Position numbers and translations under genes: made by a program. A DNA stretch of 64,000 nucleotides, taken from Hymenopus coronatus. Its lineage: Eukaryota > Arthropoda > Insecta > Mantodea > Hymenopodidae. Of the stretch, positions 23,890 through 35,189 are shown piece after piece. Position 1 is the first letter of the stretch. Each line of letters begins with the position of its first letter. The stretch is taken from NCBI GenBank assembly GCA_030762935.1, contig CM060895.1, forward strand, positions 77,332,001 through 77,396,000. The letters are read 5' to 3'. The notes under the pieces are model-generated. The model saw nothing but the letters and a program-made list of their open reading frames with translations. It was not told where the DNA came from and made no database searches.

Positions 23890-24300
23890 CATTCTGCAAA
23901 ATTCAGCAACATTTGTCCAGAATAAAGACGTCTTCAGAGATTATTCCTAGAAAACTCAAAATATTTACATCACAAATAAAATGTATATCTTTAATATACA
24001 TAATTTTAATCAAAATCATTAGAGCCATTTTTGAGAAATACAAAAATTTTTAAGAAATTATATGAAGAGGGTAGTTTTCTTTCGGAGAATTTTCTTAAAA
24101 TCTTCGTGTCGCATCGTTCTAAAATGCACAACATAAATACCTACTAAGTTTGGTATTTAACGGTCTTTTCGTTTTTGATCTATGCTGCCCACATATATAC
24201 ACAAACACACACACCTTTTTTTTTTTTTTTTTGACTCAGGCATCTTGACAACGAATTTTGGATGGAATACAATACCTTCTCTAGTTATTACGTGCTCGTA
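23890..24300 (-). mobile_element. Element A, 5' half
   Basis: Minus-strand A consensus from the 'gaattttgca' block back to 'aaggtattgtattcc'. It lacks everything downstream of the 'aaaccgtaagag' position. A T17 run and a CA tract interrupt it at 24203-24231. Confidence 0.75.
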
Positions 24301-25206
24301 TGTACATGCGCGTGATCTCGGGATCAGAAGGCAAGCGCCTATACAACTGACGTCACTAATTGTGGAGGATAACACGGTACATCGAACAAACATTTCCCTC
24401 TTATTATTAAATTTGAAGATAAATAATTAGAATAAATATGATAATCTGCATGACAAAAATTATATATATATACAATGACAGAAACCCCAGTGTGTGTTCA
24501 TAAATTTTCATTTTTACATGGTACATAATTTTATCATTATGGCCATTTTTATTATTTATATAACTAATGAATTTTTAGGGTTTAGATATATTTTATGTGG
24601 CATAATTTTTTAGTTACAATCATTCATTCATCTTAACAGGTATTTGACCATAATTTCACACCATAAGGTGGTGATTTAGTCTAAGATACTGCGAGATACA
24701 GTCGAGGATATTTCAATAAGTATATGATGCGATGGTCTCTTGTGTATCGATCGAAACGTCACGACGTTACCCCGCCACAGTTGGATACTAATTGGGAATT
24801 CTGCGCAGTGCAATTGTATAATCATCGCGCATTCAGCACGTTCTAACGCAGCAAATGCTTTTGTTTAAATACAAACGCACTCAAATTAGCGACCACGACG
24901 ACATAACTTGTGCTGCTACAAGCTACATATTTGTGTTTACTGGTTCGCCATACACTCCGACAGCTCTCAATTTCCTTCCATGGAAACAACACAAAGATGG
25001 CTTTAGCAACCGCGTTTTCACTTGTCGTTGCATTATAGTATGTGAAACATGCTCATTCCATAGAGCAAATGCATTTACCAAACTTCTTTAAACACAGGCC
25101 AACACCGTGACATAAATATTTAGTTAGTATCTTGTTTAGAAACAGATAACTATAGCCTTAGATTAAGCTAATTTACCTTATTTAGAAACCAATGTGGTAT
25201 AATGTA
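24301..25206. other. No gene seen
   Basis: Unique sequence. 24690-25090 is less AT-rich, but no domain is visible in its open frames. Confidence 0.4.
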
Positions 25207-25917
25207 CGAGGGCCGTTGTTTTTTAAACCTCCGATAGGCTATAAATAAAAGAGAAGTGCATAGAAAACAATTATTTTATTACCAAAAGTTTTGTACACTT
25301 ATGGTTACTTTTCAACATAATCACCGAAAATATTGTGAATTTATCCTACCTGTGCACAAGCTTTGCAATACCTGCTTCAAAAAATGTTGCCATCAATGAT
25401 TTCAAATGAGCATTGATGTTGTTTTGAACATCTTCGTTGGTTTGAAAGTGCTGACCTCCTAGCCACGTCTACAGTTCAGGGAAAAGGTAAAAGTCGCTGC
25501 GTGCCAGGTCAGAACTGTATGGCGGACGATTGAAAATGTCCCATTTAAATTGTCCAAGGAGCCGAAGGGTTGTGCCAGCAGTGTGTGGACGAGAGTTGTC
25601 ATGGATCAACACTTTTTCTGAAGTCAGCATTCCTTTTCTGAAGTCAGCATTCCTCTTCGTTTGTTTTGAATGCCTCTCCGCAAAGTCGTCAAGTTTCACA
25701 ATAAACAGCTGCATTGATAGTAGTTCTTGGCTGCATCATTGGCGACAACCTTTTTGAAGCGGTTATTGCAAAGCTTGTGCACAGGTATGATAAATGTTTC
25801 AATTTTTTCCGTGATTATTTTGAAAGCTAACCATAAGTGTATAAGACGTTTTCTATAATATAATAATTGTACTTGTCTTTTATTTATAGCCTATCGCAGG
25901 TTGAAAAAATGCCTTCG
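25207..25917 (-). pseudogene. Inverted-duplicated mariner element, defective
   Basis: The minus strand encodes the C-terminal part of a mariner transposase. It reads INAAVYCE, then VLIHDNSRPHTAGTT, FKWDIFNRPPYSSDLARSDF, YLFPEL, a stop, then LGGQHFQTNEDVQNNINAHL and FFEAGIAKLVHR with GDYVEK. These are the HDNARPHTA and PPYSPDLAPSD catalytic blocks of the D,D34D family. A TGA after CET and a 20-bp tandem duplication at about 25612-25651 destroy the frame. The right end (25752-25917) repeats the C-terminus and 3' terminal repeat in the opposite orientation (FEAVIAKLVHRYDK on the plus strand). Both ends therefore carry the same ~40-bp terminal repeat ('cgaaggc' or 'cgagggc' outermost), bounded by TA at 25205-25206 and 25918-25919. 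The DNA-binding N-terminus is missing. Confidence 0.8.
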
Positions 25918-25999
25918 TATAAAAATGTTGATGTGTCCCATTTACTTTACTTTCTCCAACTGTTCCACAAGCAGACTTTATTTACAAAAGATTATTATT

Positions 26000-26430
26000 T
26001 TTTCATCTATCTCTTCAAAGGTTATTCCCATAAACTTAAGATATTTAATTTATTTTATACTGAAAACATCTTAAACATATATTACTTAACTCATTAGAGG
26101 TATTTTAAAAAAATAATGTATTTTAAAACACTTTATACGTAAAGTGTAGCCGGGGGTCAAGAATTTTTTTGAATCCCTTTGTTTTATCCTTGGAAGATAA
26201 TGAACTAAAATACCAAGTTTGGTATCCACGGACTTTTATTTTTTTGAGCTATGCTGGACAAAGTCGCACACACACGAACACATTTATATACTATTTTTTT
26301 TATTCAGGAGTTCTCAAAACATTTCCAGTGATTTCTCAGTATCGAATTTTTGGGTGCAATACAATACCTTTGCATCTACTATCTTCACTATCTACATTGT
26401 ACATCGCACTAGAAAGGTAAAAGTATAATC
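26000..26430 (-). mobile_element. Element A, 5' half
   Basis: Minus-strand A blocks from 'ttatgggaataacctttgaa' to 'aaaaattcgatactgagaaa', with the outer palindrome reduced to 'ctacattgtacatcgcacta'. The 3' half is missing. Confidence 0.7.
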
Positions 26431-26544
26431 CAACAGACAAAGACTTATAAAAATCTGAGCGGTCCCATTTACATGGCGTTCACTATTCTATAAAACAAAA
26501 TCTTCATACGAAACGTTATTCATCAGTCTAGTCCATGCTGTACA

Positions 26545-27315
26545 AAACAAAGTATAAGCAGAAACGGTCTTATTACTTAATTCATTACTAGTAGTATAGA
26601 AGTAAGGAGATACGGTTAAAGCGATAATCATATCTTTTGAAAGTTGATTGCTATGTTATTGAAGTTCGATTTTCTATGCATGCCCAGGAGTAAAAAAGAA
26701 ATTACAATAAATAAAAATAAATTAAATATACGGAAATAACAAATTCCATTTGAGAAAATTTTAGTAGTTTAAAATTGAAACCGGTAACAAGGAATATCTC
26801 GGAAACAATTTCACATAAAAAATGTATATGGCAGAGTGTGTGTGTTGTAAGAAGACCTACAGTGTCTATCTCTTATGGTTATGCAGAAGCTATCCAGAAT
26901 GAAGAAGACTTTAGAGGCTATATCTAGGAAATTCAAGATATACATTTTATTTTTCGCGTAAATATTTGGTATATTTAGGTATGTTAATCAAAATCAAAAT
27001 CAGTCAATTTTGATAATATAAAGTTTTTTAAAAAAATCATATAAAGGGTAGCTTGTGCTGGAGGATTTTCTAGAAAATCCTGTGTTGTGTCTGAAAGATG
27101 CTGAACTTGATTATTAATTTTGGTATTTAATTTCATTTTGGGCTTATTTGTCTGTGAGCAGACACACAACACAACACACACACTTACACGTTTTTCTAAA
27201 ATTGACTATTTGGACTCACCTCAATAGGTGTGAAATCACAATTTGATTTTTGGTTAGAATATATCTCTACCTACCATACATATACATAGTACGTGTAGAG
27301 AAAATAAAAGTGGTA
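26545..27315 (-). mobile_element. Element A, nearly full-length
   Basis: Ends with a well-kept palindrome 'catacatatacatagtacg' then 'tgtagagaaaataaaag' (5' end on the minus strand). The body is complete, but the 3' terminal ~50 bp are missing. A segment around 26695-26750 is unrelated AT-rich sequence. Confidence 0.8.
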
Positions 27316-27539
27316 AAATGTAATTAAAATAAATTATATTGTAAACAAATTTGTTACTATAAAGCCAATTATAGTAATTGATATGCAGACGTTTCCATTT
27401 ATGACAAACAATGTAACTGTTATTCAGTATTAAATAAACTACATATTTGTTTTATTGTGTTTACATATCTGCCATTATTTGTTTGTAATTATTTATGTTA
27501 CGACTAACAGTTATTACAAAACGACTTATATTACCTGTA

Positions 27540-27845
27540 TGTAGGACTGACAACCCCTAGGACTTACAAGTCTGTCGGGAAGCCATTGAACGTAACCACA
27601 GAATGAAGAACCTGGAAGAACGGTCGGCTTGTAACTATGCATGAGCGCAAAGAATGGATTATATGAAGGGAAAGCGAAATAAATGATAGGAAAAGTAATA
27701 TGGAGCAATCTGTGGAATGAATGGAGGGGGAAATCGGAGGACCCTTTTGTCCACCACAACTCCCACATACGGGCACTGGATATTGAACCCGGACCTACTA
27801 GGTGGGAGGCGAACTGTCTGACCACTCTGCTACGGCGGCGCATTT
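27540..27845 (-). mobile_element. SINE-C, tRNA-derived, full-length type
   Basis: On the minus strand: head 'gccgtagcagagtggtcaga' (A box), B box 'ccgggttcaatatc', body 'gttgtggtggacaaaag' and 'ttccccctccat', tail 'gtcctaggggttgtcagtcc' and 'tacatacagg'. A Leu/Ser-type tRNA head is inferred from the A box. The same head and body occur at 41.5 kb, the same tail at 31.2 kb and 0.1 kb. Confidence 0.75.
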
Positions 27846-27864
27846 CTTTCTATTAACCTATAAA

Positions 27865-28020
27865 TAGTACAGGCGTCTCAGGTAACTTTGACGGGACACC
27901 CGCCGGATCGAAGCCCGGCGTGACAAATTCCGGTCTCGCGGGCCGCGAACGTTCGGTAGTTATCGCGCATTTTCTGCTTCTCAAGTTATAAGTGTCACAC
28001 ACACACACACACACACACAC
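27865..28020 (-). mobile_element. SINE-H, copy 1, with CA tract
   Basis: On the minus strand: a (GT)n tract, 'gcgcgataactaccgaacg', then 'gcccgcgagaccgg' and a B-box-like arm 'cgccgggcttcgatccggcg' that forms a 6-bp stem. The second copy lies inverted at 28590-28745. Confidence 0.55.
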
Positions 28021-28184
28021 AGTGAGTAGACCTTGCAATGGGCGTATTTAAACATGTCCATACTACAGTATGGTTTCATATTCACTACGCGAGCGTATGT
28101 ACGTGTTAAACCATTTCTCAGATGGAAGAATTCGTGCTGAAAAACTAGACGAAAATTTAGCCTTAATTTCCTAACAGACAACAA

Positions 28185-28300
28185 TGCAATAGTAATACAA
28201 TCCAGCTTGTGGATCGGTTCAAAAAAACAGTTTCTGTGAATAACAACAGAAGAACCCGTCACGCTCTTACTGAGGAAAAACTTGAATTGGTGCTACCTTT
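28185..28300 (+). pseudogene. Transposase-like N-terminal fragment
   Basis: The plus frame reads NTIQLVDRFKKTVSVNNNRR then TRHALTEEKLELV. The pattern '..I..LVDKFR.TGSV.NK.R..R..LTEEKL' is typical of the helix-turn-helix start of insect DNA-transposon-related proteins. Only about 40 residues are recognisable and no catalytic motif follows, so this is a scrap. Confidence 0.4.
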
Positions 28301-28362
28301 TCTTTTGTTTGTTTTTCCTCCCCAATATTTTCCTTCGTTTTTCTATTTAAATACCCTTTGTC

Positions 28363-28545
28363 TTTTTTTTTTTTTTTTTGCTTCTAATGCACACATATCT
28401 ACACACACATAAACACCCATGCCCAAGGTGAAACTCGAACCCACGATCCTCTGCGCCACGAAGCACCAAAGTGAGGCACCTTAGCGGGCGCGCCCATGGG
28501 GACCGACACACGCTCGCATAGTAAATCGGCAACCATACTGTATAA
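28363..28545 (-). mobile_element. SINE-K, copy 1
   Basis: Minus strand: 'gcctcactttggtgcttcg', 'gatcgtgggttcgagtttca' (B box), 'ccttgggcatgggtg', a GT-rich tail and a poly-A tail (T17 at 28363-28379 on this strand). Confidence 0.65.
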
Positions 28546-28589
28546 CAAACATGTGTATATACACCCACTCACTGAAAGAGGTAGGTAGG

Positions 28590-28745
28590 TGTAGGTGTAG
28601 GTGTGTGTGTGCGTGCGACAGCAAAAGCAGCAGGAAATGTGGGATAACTACCGATCGCTCGCGCACATTGGATCGGGATTTGTCGCGCCGAGCCCCGGTC
28701 CGGCGAGTGGCAGTTTTCCCGTCAGTATTACCCGAGACTCATTAA
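28590..28745 (+). mobile_element. SINE-H, copy 2
   Basis: Starts with a GT tract, then 'gggataactaccgatcgctc', 'gatcgggatttgtcgcgccg', 'cggtccggcgagtgg' and 'cccgagactcatta'. Inverted relative to 27865-28020. The B-box-like arm is mutated. Confidence 0.5.
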
Positions 28746-29025
28746 AGATTATGTATTTCAAATGTAAAATATTAGATACTGACACAGCATTGAAGGAATT
28801 ATCTGTTCTTGCTTTCTGCGCAATGTACAGGAGGAGATTCGCAGCAGCATTGAGCAAATATGTTCTCTGCCCTTTATTCAAAGAGCAACCATTTGGTGAT
28901 GCCTGTAAAAAAACGCCTACAAGAGAAATATCTAAGCTACGAGGATTTTTACATAACAAGGAATAATAACGAATATGTAATTAGAATAAAATAATTTTAA
29001 AAACATTTATTACATTATTTCTCTG
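28746..29025. other. Unassigned open-frame patch
   Basis: 28787-28966 is open on both strands. The plus frame ends CKKTPTREISKLRGFLHNKE and a stop. The minus frame reads SPNGCSLNKGQRTYLLNAAA. It is GC-richer than its flanks. I recognise neither reading. Confidence 0.25.
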
Positions 29026-29975
29026 TTTACTTTATGCAGCGCATATGTACAACAGGTATTGCATCTTACACAAAAATTACATATCAAGATTTCATCGAAA
29101 ATACATGTTTTGATACCCCTGAGTTCAACAAAAACATTTTTAGTAAAATATCCCTGTGTGTATCAGCATAGCTCAAAACAAAATGTCCGTTAAATATCAA
29201 AGTTGCTATTTTTGTTTCACCGCCTTCCAAGGATGCAAAAGGAAGATTTAAAAAAAAATCTCCCCTTCAGCTACCCTTTACATGGAACATTTGTTGTAAA
29301 CTTTGATTTTCTCAAAAATGGCTCCATTGATTTTGAATGAAATACCATGTGTTTAAGATATTTCCATGAAAAACGATATGTATATTTTGAATTTTCTGGG
29401 AATTGCCTCTGAAGACCTCTTCATTCTGGATGAATTTTTCATAACTGGTAATGGATAGTCAAAAACCTACTACACAAACATATATCTAGCTATGTCATAC
29501 TTTCATTTTATGTCCTCCTCTTCCTCTTCGTTCTTCTCCTTCTTCTCATTATTATTACTATTATTATTATCATCATCGATCCCTATTACGATCATTATTG
29601 TTATTATCATTATCATCGTAGAGCTAATCATATCAAAAGATTATCATTGGTAATGGTTTCAGTTTTAAGCTAGTTAAACATTTCTCAAATGAAAAGTGAT
29701 ATTTCGTTTCATACCTCTTTTGTTTTACTCCCCTCCACGCAAACAGAACCGAATTTCAATTGTTTCACATAGCGATAGATTTTGAAGTACTTGACTATCG
29801 CGTTAACCTAGTGTACACTATTATTTCCCTCCTGCTTACAAAGAAGCAAGTAATAGTCGAGTCCTACAAATTTGATCTTAATTAACATAATGTAGATAAA
29901 TGAATATTATTTTGTAAGAATAGCTTTTTTTGCAGAACAGGCAGAGAAAGTCGTGTGAATTCAAGTCAGATTTTT
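29026..29975 (+). mobile_element. Element A, full-length with internal expansion
   Basis: Starts 'actttatgcagcgcatatgt' and ends 'caggcagagaaagtcgtgtg' then 'cagattttta'. Longer than usual because a TCC/ATT-type simple-repeat region (29513-29625) is inserted or expanded in the middle. Confidence 0.8.
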
Positions 29976-30604
29976 ATCGTTTTAAATAACAGATATAAGG
30001 GCCAACTATTGATCTACAATAGTACCCAAGTGTATGCATGGTTACATACATATTTACACTCATGGCACATTGCATGTTATTTCCGAGTTTTTGGCATTTA
30101 GTGGAAGCTTTTCACGTCAGGCGTCGTAGTTTAAGATAAGAATCCTTACAGCAGTTTTATAACAGAAACATGAAAGTTCCTTAGTAAGAAGAACAGTTCC
30201 TTGCTTTATAAGGCGAACTTGTAAACTCAGTATTTTCAGTATAACCATAAAGCAAGCAGAAAACTACATATATTCTGTACCTTACACTGGTGTTTATGAA
30301 TAAAATTTTATATTACAATGAAGAACGCGTGATCCTTTCACTACAAGGTGAACACACATTCACGAAGCTATAAAATTTTTCCGAACATATCCACCTTGAC
30401 CTAAAGAATTCAATGACATGTAACCTAGTTTTCACTTTGATAAAACCTTTATATAAATTAGGTTTTATTTCATTATTTATGAGCTATACCTATTATCATA
30501 TAATCATTCTACCTTTTCAGAAAATTAGACAAAAATTGTGATGAATAAACATAATAAAATAAAATATTTAAGCTTAAAAGTCATACACAATTTTCTTCAT
30601 TTAT
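29976..30604. other. No gene seen
   Basis: AT-rich unique sequence before the 30.6-kb duplication. Confidence 0.5.
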
Positions 30605-30993
30605 GTTTCTAAAACGTTTCATTACAAATCGTTTACAACAGAATGAGTAGTTATTTTAAAACCTATTTTTCGCAACCTTTTTCCCTGTCTCTTTGTTCTT
30701 TTACTTTCCCCAGAACATTTCTCATGCGGAAAATATTCAGCACGAAGAGTATTTTTTAAAACTAATGTAAAAGAAAGGCGTAGTTTCTGTTTAAAGATAT
30801 GTAAGTGTTTCAGATACCTGTGAAGTGGAATTAAATTTTAGAAATACATATACAATATTTGAAACGTTAACAAAAGGAGTATGACTATAAAACAATACTT
30901 GTTCCTAATATAATTAGGAGCTAAGAAATATTTAATAGGATATATAGTTATGCATTTATTCCAAATAAAAACAATTGTTTGTGAAGGAAATCA
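30605..30993. repeat. Tandem duplication G, left copy (empty site)
   Basis: Left member of a diverged direct repeat. Matching blocks with the right copy include 'aaaacgtttc', 'gagtagttatt', 'ttttactttccc', 'gaagagtatttttt', 'atttctgtttaaa', 'aagtggaatta', 'tgcatttattccaaat' and 'atgaaggaaat'-type sequence. Contains the uninterrupted 'cctatttttcgcaacc' that is split by element A in the other copy. Confidence 0.7.
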
Positions 30994-31232
30994 TGCAGAG
31001 CCATGGCTGAGTGGTTAGACCACCTTTCCTATCAATCAATTCGCTTGGATTTCATTTCATGCACTTCCTCACGCTCATGCTTAGCTACGGGCCGACCACT
31101 CGTTCCGGATTTTCCATTCTGTTGTTAAGTGTCGTTAGCTCCCCGATAGGCTTCTGACTCCTAGGCATCCGCTTTTAAATCCTAGGGAGATATCAGTCCT
31201 ACATAAAGGAGGGTAGGCCGACTATAAAAAAA
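30994..31232 (+). mobile_element. SINE-C, copy with degraded B box
   Basis: Head 'gccatggctgagtggttaga' is a Leu/Ser-type tRNA A box. The B box is not recognisable. Tail 'cagtcctacataaaggaggg' and 'taggccgactat', then an A run. It sits at the junction between the two G copies. Confidence 0.65.
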
Positions 31233-31239
31233 AATGTTT

Positions 31240-32516
31240 TAAAACGTTTCTTAAAAACCTTTTTGAATAAATTGAGCAGTTATTTATAAATATCACACGT
31301 TAAAACCCATTTTACTTTCTCTATACGTACTATGTACATAGTATGTAGAGAAGGTATTGTAATGCACCCAAAAATTTAATACCGAAATTTCGCCGGAAAT
31401 ACATATTGTAGGACCCCCTAAATTCTAAAAAAAAAAGCATCTCTAGAAAAATGTCCTTGTGTCTGTTTCTGTCTGTCTGTGGGCAGCGCAGCTCAAAAAC
31501 GAAAAGTCCATTAAATACCAACTTGGTATTTAATCTTCCAAGGATGAGACTCGAAGATTTTTAAGAAAATCCCCCTCACCCCCAACTACCTGTATAATGG
31601 ATTATTTTTCTAAAATTTTGATTTTCTCTAAAATGACTAACTATTTTGATTAAAATATCGTATATTAAAGATATTTACCTGACAAATAAAATTTATATCT
31701 TGAATTATCTGAGAAAAGCCTCTGAAATTACTTTATTTTAAATGAATTTTGCGGAATTTTGCATAACTGCTAAACCGTAAGAGGTGGAGAAGAGCTTACT
31801 GCACAAAACATGTAGAGCTTTTTAAAAAAACACACAAATTATGTTGTATAATTTATTTTTGTGGAGTTGATCGTTTTTGAGATATTCCTTGTTTTTGGTT
31901 TCAGCTTTAAAAACATACTTTTCTCACACAGACTTTGTGAATTCCTGTCCATACAAACAAAGGAGCTTTAATCACATAGCAACCATCGACTATCACTTTA
32001 ACCTATGGTACTCTCTTATTTCGCTTCTACTTACAAGAAACCAAATAATAATACTATTTCTGCTAATTTATTCTTGATCAACATGAAGTAAATAGAAGCT
32101 TAAGCTTTTTAACAATAATTTGTTGCAGAGATGTATAGAAAGTCATGTGAATGGAACACATCAGATTTTTTCGCCTACTTATTAGCTAACCCTTACATGT
32201 TTTACTTTCCCACAGAATGTATGAAAACGTACATCAGGAAGAGTATTTTTTGCCTACGTTTAGATAACGTAATTTCTGTTTAAACACGTGTAAATGTTAC
32301 AGCAACCTTTAAAAGTGGAATTACGTTTTAGAGGGAAATTTATTGTAAAATTTGAAAAGTTAACAAAGAGAATCATTGACTTGCATAGGTATAAAACAAC
32401 TCCTATATTATTGGCAATATAATTATAGGTAAGAAATATTTTAATAGATGTATATATTTGTTTATTTGTGCATTTATTCCAAATATAAAAGGTATGTTTA
32501 TGAAGGAAATTAATAA
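31240..32516. repeat. Tandem duplication G, right copy, interrupted by A
   Basis: 31240-31310 and 32174-32516 match the left copy in order. The gap is exactly the element A copy 31311-32173. The left flank ends 'aaaacccatttt', the right flank resumes 'ttttttcgcc'. Confidence 0.7.
31311..32173 (+). mobile_element. Element A, reference full-length copy
   Basis: Best-preserved copy. The 5' end is ttttACTTTCTCTA with palindrome 'actatgtacatagt', then 'gagaaggtattgtaatgc', 'aaatttcgccggaaatac', 'gctcaaaaacgaaaagtcc', 'ttggtatttaa', 'aaggatgagactcgaagat', 'attaaagatatttacctgac', 'ttttgcataactgctaaacc', 'gtggagttgatcg', 'gactatcactttaacc', and 'aacaataatttgttgcagag'. The 3' end is GTATAGAAAGT (32133-32143), hairpin ATGTG-AATGGAA-CACAT, CAGATTTTTT. 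It has no protein-coding frame. The layout (subterminal inverted repeats, 3' hairpin, T-run target) resembles Helentron-associated non-autonomous elements. A MITE with 11-bp terminal repeats is the alternative. Confidence 0.9.
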
Positions 32517-32522
32517 AGGCTG

Positions 32523-32562
32523 TTCGTGTGTATGTGTATGTATGTGTATGTATGTGTATGTT
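32523..32562. repeat. GTGTATGTAT simple repeat
   Basis: About four units of a 10-bp TG/TA-rich motif. Confidence 0.9.
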
Positions 32563-33497
<935 letters not shown>

Positions 33498-33510
33498 TAT
33501 ATATATATAC

Positions 33511-33563
<53 letters not shown>
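33498..33563. repeat. (TA)n microsatellite
   Basis: About 66 bp of TA repeats with two interspersed CA steps. It replaces the palindromic 5' end of the adjoining element A copy. Confidence 0.97.
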
Positions 33564-33565
<2 letters not shown>

Positions 33566-34012
33566 AGACGAAAAAGAATTATAATTATTTTTCAAAGTCG
33601 ATGCCAAGATTTCACTAGAACTACATGTTTTGATCACGCTATGTATAAAAAAAAGGATTTTTTGAAAAATGTCTGCGCCCCCGTGCGGTGTGTATGTGTG
33701 CACAGCATAATTCTGAAACGAAAAGTCCGCTAAATACCGAACTTTGAGTTTAAGAATTTGTCAACTCCTGGCCATACAAACAAAGGAACTTCAATCACAT
33801 TAGCAACCAGCTTTTAAAATATTTGAGTATCGCTTTAGCCTGTGATTCTCCCTTATTTCCCTTATACTTACAAATAAGCAAGTAATAAAACCAATTCTAC
33901 TGATATCTTCTCAATTATCATGAAGTAAATAGAAGAATAGCTAATCCTTTTAACAATAATTTGTTGCAGAAATGCAGAGAAAGTTATGTGAATGGAAGAC
34001 ATCGATTTTTCA
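33564..34012 (+). mobile_element. Element A, large internal deletion
   Basis: Has 'gccaagatttcactagaact', 'acatgttttgatc' and 'cgaaaagtccgctaaatacc'. It then jumps to 'gtcaactcctggccatacaa' and continues to the 3' end 'atgcagagaaagttatgtga' with 'atggaagacatcgattttt'. The middle ~450 bp are deleted. Confidence 0.85.
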
Positions 34013-34606
34013 ATCATGCGATTATATGGCCTTTGCATTACCACAAGCATTATAACTGTTTGTAATTATCTGACTGTTTTATTACTTCATGATCTGTGCG
34101 AGACAGCAGATTAACGAATAAGGTGTGCTATTTTGTGGGCCATGAAAACCTAAGTAGGTAATTATTTTTTCCCATATAGGCAATGTTGGAGCTATTATGA
34201 CAATCATTATTAAAAATACAGATGATCTTTTGTAGGTATTACACAATATGTATAAATAATTCTGTGTAATGGGAGCAACTTCGACTTCTAAACTAATCAC
34301 TAATGTTTATCTTGTGTTAGAATTATCTGTCCTAAGTTTGGACGAAATTGATGCAACGATGTAGAAGTCTATAAAGAACACATGTTACATATACCTTTAT
34401 ATATTAAAATAACTTATATAATAATCACCCAGAACACCCATTAGGAAGACCACAACATCTTAAAGATACTGATTTAAACATCGGATGTGATACATTCGCA
34501 AAGCTATCCGTACAAATACAAAATTCCATCATTTTCTCAAGAATTAAAGCAATTTTCCATTATGCTTCATAAAATGAGAACCCAAAGTTTTCTTCCAACA
34601 TAAATT
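34013..34606. other. No gene seen
   Basis: AT-rich spacer, nothing recognised. Confidence 0.5.
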
Positions 34607-34868
34607 AAACTCCGCAGGCAACAGCCAGAGATCGGGTCAAGGCCTCCGCCCGACCGCTGCGACACCCACCTCTGCCCACTATAAGCGTCGTGAGCAGGGT
34701 GCAGTACTAAAGAGTGAGGTGTGGTCAGTACCCCGGTCGGTTAATGCGGTTCATGCAACTTGCATCCACTAAATGTCCCTCAAGCAGCAGTAGTAGTCCA
34801 AGGAGTAACTGGGAATTGAACACGGTGTTCTCGCTTGGCATGCAACTGCGCTGCCACCACCTAACGAA
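34607..34868 (-). mobile_element. SINE-B, diverged copy
   Basis: On the minus strand: head 'ggtggtggcagcgcagttgc' and 'atgccaagcgagaac' (A-box side), B box 'gtgttcaattccc', then body 'taactggctg'-like and 'cttagg'-poor sequence ending in 'cggtcgggcgg'. Same layout as 62.2 kb. Confidence 0.6.
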
Positions 34869-34971
34869 ATGATTAAGATTGCTCCATAGTAGTGGGCATT
34901 TGAGTTCCTCTCTTCATTCATTTGAGTTCATGCATTCGATTCATCGTTGTCTTTGGTTCATTTCTTTACAT

Positions 34972-35092
34972 GTAGCACCGTGGACGAGTGGTAGATCATT
35001 TCTGTCATTCACTATTATGGGTTCAATTACAGGAGAACAAAGTGACGTCTGGGCGCGTTGTCTTTGAGATCTCTGTCCCCTGTCCAGAAATT
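34972..35092 (+). mobile_element. SINE-like tRNA-derived fragment
   Basis: 'agcaccgtggacgagtggta' (A box) and 'tatgggttcaattacagg' (B box) about 35 nt apart. A short tail follows, without a recognised body. Confidence 0.5.
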
Positions 35093-35189
35093 GCTCCAAA
35101 CAATATTTATAAATTGGTTAAACTAATTAGCTAATATGTAGGAAATTAATATTAACGGAGTAATTTTTGGATTGATAAAATAGGTGAAA

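Noticed and set aside
27865..28745. CRISPR-like or tandem array in the SINE cluster
   Set aside because: Repeats are SINE-H and SINE-K copies in different orientations with CA tracts. No regular repeat-spacer spacing.
30700..32516. LTR retrotransposon with two LTRs (the G repeats)
   Set aside because: No TG...CA ends, no primer-binding site or polypurine tract, no coding sequence between. The interior is a SINE and an element A copy.
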